From NCBI RefSeq assembly GCF_036518555.1, contig NZ_DATDMY010000003.1:7765-71764 (forward strand): 64,000 nucleotides of DNA, read 5' to 3'. The notes beneath the pieces were generated by a model. It was not told where the DNA came from. It ran no database searches and worked only from the letters and a program-made list of their open reading frames with translations. This DNA comes from Dokdonella_A sp036518555 (GTDB taxonomy: Bacteria > Pseudomonadota > Gammaproteobacteria > Xanthomonadales > Rhodanobacteraceae). Within the stretch, counting starts at the first letter, position 1. Every line of letters starts with the position of its first letter. Of the stretch, positions 59,699-64,000 are shown piece by piece. A program made the position numbers and the translations under genes.

Positions 59699-60823
59699 AT
59701 GCTCGACGGAACGGCGGGTGCGGTGGCATCATTCTTGCTCACGTTTGTGGCGCATCGACTGCTCGAACCGGTCGCGTGGCGTTATCGCCTGCTCGACCAT
59801 CCTGGCGGACGCAAGGACCACGCGTGTACGACGCCGGTGACCGGCGGCATCGCGATGCTCGTCGGCGTGCTTCTCGTCGGCACGCTCATGCACGAATCGA
59901 TCGGGCCCGGGTGGCGCGGATTCGCGCTCGCGTCGATGCTGCTGGTGATCGTGGGGTTCGCCGACGACCGCTACGATTTGCCCTGGGCCGTGCGCCTGTT
60001 GGCGCAAGCCACGGCGGCCCTCATCATGATTTTCTTCGGCGGCCTCTATGTCGACCAGCTCGGCCCGCTGTTCGGTTCAGAAACGGTCTTCCTCGGTGCC
60101 CTCGCTGTTCCATTCACGGTGATCGGCATCGTCGGCGTCGTCAACGCGGTGAACATGATCGACGGTGCCGACGGCGTGGCGGGCATGCTCGTCTTGAGCA
60201 CGCTCGTGATGTTCGAGGCGGCGGCGACCTACGTCGGCGATCCCGTGCTCGCCGAGCGTATCCTGATCCTCATCGGTGCGGTGTCGGCCTTCCTCGCCTG
60301 CAACCTGCGCTTCCCCTGGCGGCGGCGGGCGCGCGCATTCATGGGCAACGCCGGCAGCGGATTCCTCGGGCTCGTCGTCGCGTGGATCGCCATTCGCTTG
60401 ACCGAGCATACGGCGCATCCGGTCGCGCCGGTGCTCATGCCGTGGCTCGTCGCGATTCCGCTGATGGATTGCCTGGTGCTCATGATCCGCCGCACGCGCG
60501 CCGGACGCTCTCCGTTCTCGGCCGACCATGGCCATATCCATCACCTGATGCTCGAAGCCGGCTTCCGCCCGACGGGCGTCGCGATCCTGCTCGCATTCGC
60601 GAGCGGCATTCTCGGCCTCGTCGCCGGCCTCGCGATGCTCGCGCACGTCCCGCACCCGGTGTTGCTGGTCGCGTTCGTGCTGTTGTGCGCGGCGTGGTAC
60701 TGGCTGACGTCGCAGCGTGCGCGTGCCGTCGAGTTCTTCCGCGGCGTACGCGGGGCGCGTGCGGGTGACATCGCACCCGCGGCGGCTCCGCTCGCGGGCG
60801 GCGCCGGCTCGGCGAATCGATGA
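59699..60823 (+). CDS. polyprenyl-phosphate sugar-1-phosphate transferase (WecA/Rfe-like)
   Basis: 374 aa from the ATG at 59699 (GGGAG 7 bp upstream); an ATG at 59624 would add 25 residues lacking a helix. Eleven hydrophobic helices. Signatures: GFADDRYDLPW (metal Asp pair), NAVNMIDGADGVAG (carrier site), FMGNAGSGFLG and the HGHIHHLMLEAGF cytosolic loop. It should start exopolysaccharide repeat-unit assembly on undecaprenyl phosphate. First gene of the EPS operon, followed by a CpsB-like phosphatase 25 bp on. Confidence 0.92.
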   Translation: MLDGTAGAVASFLLTFVAHRLLEPVAWRYRLLDHPGGRKDHACTTPVTGGIAMLVGVLLVGTLMHESIGPGWRGFALASMLLVIVGFADDRYDLPWAVRLLAQATAALIMIFFGGLYVDQLGPLFGSETVFLGALAVPFTVIGIVGVVNAVNMIDGADGVAGMLVLSTLVMFEAAATYVGDPVLAERILILIGAVSAFLACNLRFPWRRRARAFMGNAGSGFLGLVVAWIAIRLTEHTAHPVAPVLMPWLVAIPLMDCLVLMIRRTRAGRSPFSADHGHIHHLMLEAGFRPTGVAILLAFASGILGLVAGLAMLAHVPHPVLLVAFVLLCAAWYWLTSQRARAVEFFRGVRGARAGDIAPAAAPLAGGAGSANR

Positions 60824-60848
60824 ACGTGCCGTCGCGCCGGATGGGACG

Positions 60849-61667
60849 ATGATCGACCTGCACAACCACATGCTGCCCGGCATCGACGACGGTGCGATCG
60901 ATCTTGCGGCCGCGCTCGCGATGGCGCGCATCGCGGTGGCCGACGGCGTCCACGCCGTGGCCTGCACGCCGCACATCTACCCGGGCCTGTACGAGAACAC
61001 CGCACGCGGCATCCGTGCCGCGGTCGCATCCCTGCAGGCCGAACTCGATCGAAGCGGCATCCCGCTGCGCCTGCTCACGGGCGCCGACGTCCATCTGGTG
61101 CCCGACCTCGCCACGGGCATCCGGACCGGGCGCGTGCCGACCGTGGCCGGCTCGCGCTACCTGCTGCTCGAACCGCCGCATCACGTAGCGCCGCCGCGCT
61201 TCGAGCAGTCGGTGTTCGACCTGCTCGTCGCGGGCTACGTACCCGTCATCACGCACCCGGAACGGTTGACCTGGGTGCGCGACCACTACGCGGTGTTCCG
61301 CCGACTCGCGCAGGGCGGCGCATGGATCCAGCTCACGGCCGGCAGCATCGAGGGGCAGTTCGGCCGCGAGGCGAAGTACTGGAGCGAGCGCATGCTCGAC
61401 GAGGGGATCGTGCACATCGTCGCGAGCGACGCGCACGATCCGGAACGGAGGCCTCCGCGGCTTGCCGCCGCGTGCGCGAGCGCAGCGCGGCGGATCGGCG
61501 ACGAGGCGGCGCAGCATCTCGTGGTCACGCGCCCGCAGGGTATCGTCGACGACGTCGCTCCTGAACGACTGCCCGCGATCGCGGAACGCAGTACGCTTCG
61601 CGAGCCGGCCGCACTCTGGAGAGGGCTCAAGACATGTCACGACTTCCTGATCGGCAGACGCCCATGA
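60849..61667 (+). CDS. CpsB/CapC-type PHP-fold tyrosine phosphatase
   Basis: 272 aa from MIDLHNHMLPGIDDGA. PHP metal motifs: DLHNHMLPGIDDG, TPHIYPG, VITHPER and the late VASDAHDPERR. It resembles YwqE/CpsB, which dephosphorylate the tyrosine kinase of Wzy-dependent capsule systems and control chain length. The stop overlaps the export lipoprotein start (ATGA at 61664-61667). The kinase partner would be the C-terminal part of the GumC/Wzc-like protein or a gene beyond the window. Confidence 0.92.
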   Translation: MIDLHNHMLPGIDDGAIDLAAALAMARIAVADGVHAVACTPHIYPGLYENTARGIRAAVASLQAELDRSGIPLRLLTGADVHLVPDLATGIRTGRVPTVAGSRYLLLEPPHHVAPPRFEQSVFDLLVAGYVPVITHPERLTWVRDHYAVFRRLAQGGAWIQLTAGSIEGQFGREAKYWSERMLDEGIVHIVASDAHDPERRPPRLAAACASAARRIGDEAAQHLVVTRPQGIVDDVAPERLPAIAERSTLREPAALWRGLKTCHDFLIGRRP

Positions 61668-62374
61668 GCACCGCGGTTCGTCGCATCGGCGCGGTGTTGC
61701 TGCTCTCGCTCGCGTTCGCGCTCGCGGCGTGTTCGGCATCGCCGGGCGTCAAGGCAGTCGCGAAGGGTTCGGCATTGCCGCCGCCGGACACGACGACGGC
61801 GTCGGGGGTCTACGAGGGCGCCAGCGACTACCGCGTCGGCCCGCAGGACCTGCTGGAGATCACCGTCTTCGGCGTCGCGGAGCTTGGACGCACGGTGCGC
61901 GTGAACTCGAACGGACAGATTTCGCTGCCGCTCATCGGCGGTGTCCAGGCAGGCGGGCGCACGATTCCCGAACTCGAGCGCGACATCGGCGCGCGGCTCG
62001 CGCAGTCGTACCTGCAGAACCCGCAGGTAAGCGTGTTCGTCAAGGAGTTCACGAGCCAGCGCGTCACGATGGAAGGCGCGCTGAGCAAGCCCGGCATCTA
62101 CCCGCTGACCGGCAAGACCACGTTGCTGCAGGCCGTGGCGATGGCGGGCGGCCTCGACCCGCTCGCGCAACTCGACGGCGTCGTCGTCTTCCGGCAGGTC
62201 GACGGCAAGAAGATGGCCGCCGTGTTCGACCTGCGCAAGATCCGCACCGGTGCTGCGGAGGACCCGCAAGTCTATGGCGACGACCTCGTGGTCGTCGAAC
62301 AATCCGGCAGCAAGAGCGCGCTGCAGAACTTCATCAAGGCCGCACCGGCGCTCGGATTGTTCCTGCTGCTGTAG
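61664..62374 (+). CDS. polysaccharide export lipoprotein (Wza/GumB-like)
   Basis: 236 aa from the ATG at 61664; an in-frame ATG at 61634 lies in the previous gene. Lipobox FALAAC at about residue 23. Poly_export domain YRVGPQDLLEITVFG and SNGQISLPLIGGVQAGG, then the SLBB domain RVTMEGALSKPGIYPLTGKT and AVAMAGGLDP. It forms the outer-membrane export pore. The short length (no third SLBB) is the GumB type of Xanthomonas rather than E. coli Wza (379 aa). Confidence 0.93.
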   Translation: MSTAVRRIGAVLLLSLAFALAACSASPGVKAVAKGSALPPPDTTTASGVYEGASDYRVGPQDLLEITVFGVAELGRTVRVNSNGQISLPLIGGVQAGGRTIPELERDIGARLAQSYLQNPQVSVFVKEFTSQRVTMEGALSKPGIYPLTGKTTLLQAVAMAGGLDPLAQLDGVVVFRQVDGKKMAAVFDLRKIRTGAAEDPQVYGDDLVVVEQSGSKSALQNFIKAAPALGLFLLL

Positions 62375-62420
62375 CCGGCGGCGGAACGAAGCCCTGCCGT
62401 CGCGAAAGGACACGGACCCC

Positions 62421-64000
62421 ATGCCGGACGACAAGCTTCCGATCGATCCGATGAGGCATCGCCGCTCGAAACTGCCGAGCGCGGCGACTTCCGGCCATCG
62501 TCGCGCGCCCGTCCCGCACCGCCCGCAGGCGATCGCGGCGCATCTCGTCGAGCCCGCGATCGAGGACGAGGAGGACGTCGACCTCCTCGCGTACTGGCGC
62601 CTGCTGCTGAAGCGCCGTTGGCTGATCCTCGGCGTGATCTCGACGGCGGTCGCGCTGTCGCTCGTGTGGACGCTGCTGACGCCGCCGACGTATCGCGCGA
62701 CCGCCGTCCTGCAGATCGATTCGGACAGCCTGCAGGTGATGCAGGTGCAGGGCTTCTCGCCGCCGCCAGGCAGCTACGATCCGGAATTCAACCAGACCCA
62801 GTACGAATTGCTGCGCAGCCGCGCGCTGGCGGAGCGGGTCGCGCAGGACCTCGATCTTCCGGGTAGCGACGCGCTCGCGCGCGCGCAGGCGCCCGGCTGG
62901 TACGAGCGCCTGCGTCGGCTGCTGAGTCCGGGCACGCCGGCGCTCGCGCGTGACGGCGGGCCGCGCGACAGCGACGAAGAGGCGGCGGTCGTCGCCAGCG
63001 CGGACGACGGCGCGGCGCCGTCGCGCTCGAGCGCGGCCGAGCTGCGCACCGCGGCGCGCGTCATCCGCGAGGGGCTCGTGGTCGAACCGGTGCGCAATTC
63101 GCATCTCGTGCGCGTGCATTACGACGCCGGGGCACCGGCCCTGGCCGCGCGCGTCGCCAACGGACTCGCCGACGGCTTCATCGCCTTGACCATGGACCGC
63201 CAGTTCGGCGCGTCCTCGTATGCGCGCAAATACCTCGAGGACCAGCTTGCGCAACTGAGGTCGCGCCTCGAGGACTCCGAGCGCGCGCTGGTCGATTTCG
63301 CGCAGCGGGAGAACATCGTCCCGACCTCCGACGGCGAGTCGCTCGTCGGCAAGAACCTCGCCGACCTCAACGAATCGCTCGCGAAGGCGCAGGACCAGCG
63401 CATCCGCGCCGAGGCACGCTGGAAGAGCGCGCAATCGGCCAGCGGTGCCGCGCTGCCGGCCGACATGCTCGATGGCTCGATCCTGCGCACGCTGCAGGAG
63501 CAGCTCGCCCAACTGCAGGGCCAGTACCGCGACAAGTCGCAGACGTTCAAGCCGGACTATCCCGTGATGCTCGCGCTCAAGGGACAGATCGACGAATTGC
63601 AGGCGCAAATCTCGAAGGAACTCGCCAACATCCGCGCGTCGGTCAAGGCCGAATACCAGGCCGCGGTATCGCAGCAGCAGATGCTCGAGGCCGAGCTCGA
63701 AAGCCTGCGCTCGCAGACGCTCGAGGTCGACGGCCGCAGCATCCAGTACAACATCCTCAAGCGCGACGTCGACACGAACCGCCAGCTCTACAACGCCTTG
63801 CTGCAGCGTTACAAGGAGGTCGGCGTCGCCGGCGGCGTCAAGTCGAGCAGCATCTCGGTCGTCGATCGCGCCGAGGTGCCGCAATCGCGCTACTCGCCGA
63901 GTGTCTCGAGGAATACCGCGCTCGGCCTGCTGCTCGGCACGATGCTCGGCGTCATGCTCGCATTGCTGCTGGAGCATCTCGACGACACGCTGAGGGCGCC
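62421..64000 (+). CDS. GumC/Wzc-like chain-length protein, C-terminus beyond window
   Basis: At least 526 residues; frame open at the window edge. Wzz N-terminal part: DLLAYWRLLLKRRWLILGV (helix 1), YRATAVLQIDSDSL, PEFNQTQYELLRSRALAERV; a long periplasmic coiled coil (LRSRLEDSERALVDFAQREN); GNVR-like SIQYNILKRDVDTNRQLYNAL; and helix 2 (LGLLLGTMLGVMLALLLEH) at the end. If a tyrosine-kinase domain follows it would be Wzc-like; GumC ends near here. AAAGGA precedes the ATG by about 10 bp. It works with the Wza/GumB protein upstream. Confidence 0.9.
   Translation, partial: MPDDKLPIDPMRHRRSKLPSAATSGHRRAPVPHRPQAIAAHLVEPAIEDEEDVDLLAYWRLLLKRRWLILGVISTAVALSLVWTLLTPPTYRATAVLQIDSDSLQVMQVQGFSPPPGSYDPEFNQTQYELLRSRALAERVAQDLDLPGSDALARAQAPGWYERLRRLLSPGTPALARDGGPRDSDEEAAVVASADDGAAPSRSSAAELRTAARVIREGLVVEPVRNSHLVRVHYDAGAPALAARVANGLADGFIALTMDRQFGASSYARKYLEDQLAQLRSRLEDSERALVDFAQRENIVPTSDGESLVGKNLADLNESLAKAQDQRIRAEARWKSAQSASGAALPADMLDGSILRTLQEQLAQLQGQYRDKSQTFKPDYPVMLALKGQIDELQAQISKELANIRASVKAEYQAAVSQQQMLEAELESLRSQTLEVDGRSIQYNILKRDVDTNRQLYNALLQRYKEVGVAGGVKSSSISVVDRAEVPQSRYSPSVSRNTALGLLLGTMLGVMLALLLEHLDDTLRA

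Noticed and set aside
1..64000. CRISPR arrays, tRNA/rRNA genes, transposases, integrases or attachment-site repeats
   Set aside because: None were recognised by eye: no regular spaced repeats, no cloverleaf-like CCA-ended sequence, no transposase motifs. Island borders were judged from truncated genes only.

Overview
The window is GC-rich (roughly 70 percent by eye), densely coded DNA. It looks like a gammaproteobacterium of the Lysobacterales/Xanthomonadales, possibly a Rhodanobacteraceae-type organism. The pointers are a HEAT-like DUF349 protein, a zinc-ligand-deficient L36 ribosomal protein, the aguA/aguB pair, a TorF-type porin and a GumB/GumC-like exopolysaccharide locus. This placement is inferred from gene content only. 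No tRNA, rRNA, CRISPR array or insertion sequence was seen.

Region 1 (1-6.9 kb) is housekeeping: a DUF349 protein cut by the window edge, a TraB-family membrane protein, N-carbamoylputrescine amidase and agmatine deiminase (agmatine to putrescine) separated by an opposite-strand PAS/GGDEF diguanylate cyclase, a small secreted protein, and rpmJ with its own promoter and terminator. Region 2 (7.0-14.5 kb) is one minus-strand operon: ECF sigma factor, zinc-finger anti-sigma, subtilisin-like protease, decaheme cytochrome c (10 CxxCH), MtrB/PioB-type outer-membrane barrel, diheme cytochrome c and cupredoxin. This is a porin-cytochrome conduit carrying its own sigma switch and protease. A TorF-like porin and a Tat-exported chloroperoxidase-like hydrolase follow.

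Region 3 (16.9-29.1 kb) is a photo-oxidative stress regulon: ECF sigma/ChrR anti-sigma, a [4Fe-4S] photolyase-like protein, and a tightly overlapping lipid-modification operon (desaturase, FAD oxidoreductase, DUF1365, two CFA-type methyltransferases, DUF2878, DUF1295, lipocalin). A DUF4397 protein with an IPTL-CTERM-like tail sits inside it on the other strand. A promoter-like motif, TGCATCC-N17-GTA(A/C/G)(A/T)G, lies upstream of all four transcription units and is probably the site read by this sigma factor.

Region 4 (29.2-59.6 kb) is a low-oxygen/stress island resembling in content the low-oxygen-activated locus described in Burkholderia: two universal stress proteins, Hsp20, Mg-type P-ATPase, phasin-like protein, dodecin, FtsH paralogue, BON protein, L,D-transpeptidase, host-attachment-like protein, alcohol dehydrogenase, archaeal-type FBP aldolase/phosphatase, cytochrome b561 and cytochrome c peroxidase. 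A BigR/SqrR repressor, sulfide:quinone oxidoreductase, DUF2892 and RND pump module is embedded in it. At least eight FNR-like palindromes (TTGAY-N4-RTCAA) lie upstream of its transcription units, most centred 58-66 bp before the start codon. The island carries clear scars: a groEL paralogue fused tail-to-tail with a CBS gene, an erythromycin-esterase gene and glgA that both lost their 5' ends at one junction (glgA also has a frameshift), and a half-length FtsX permease at the right edge.

Region 5 (59.7-64 kb) starts an exopolysaccharide operon: WecA-like initiating transferase, CpsB-type phosphatase, Wza/GumB export lipoprotein and a GumC/Wzc chain-length protein that runs off the window.
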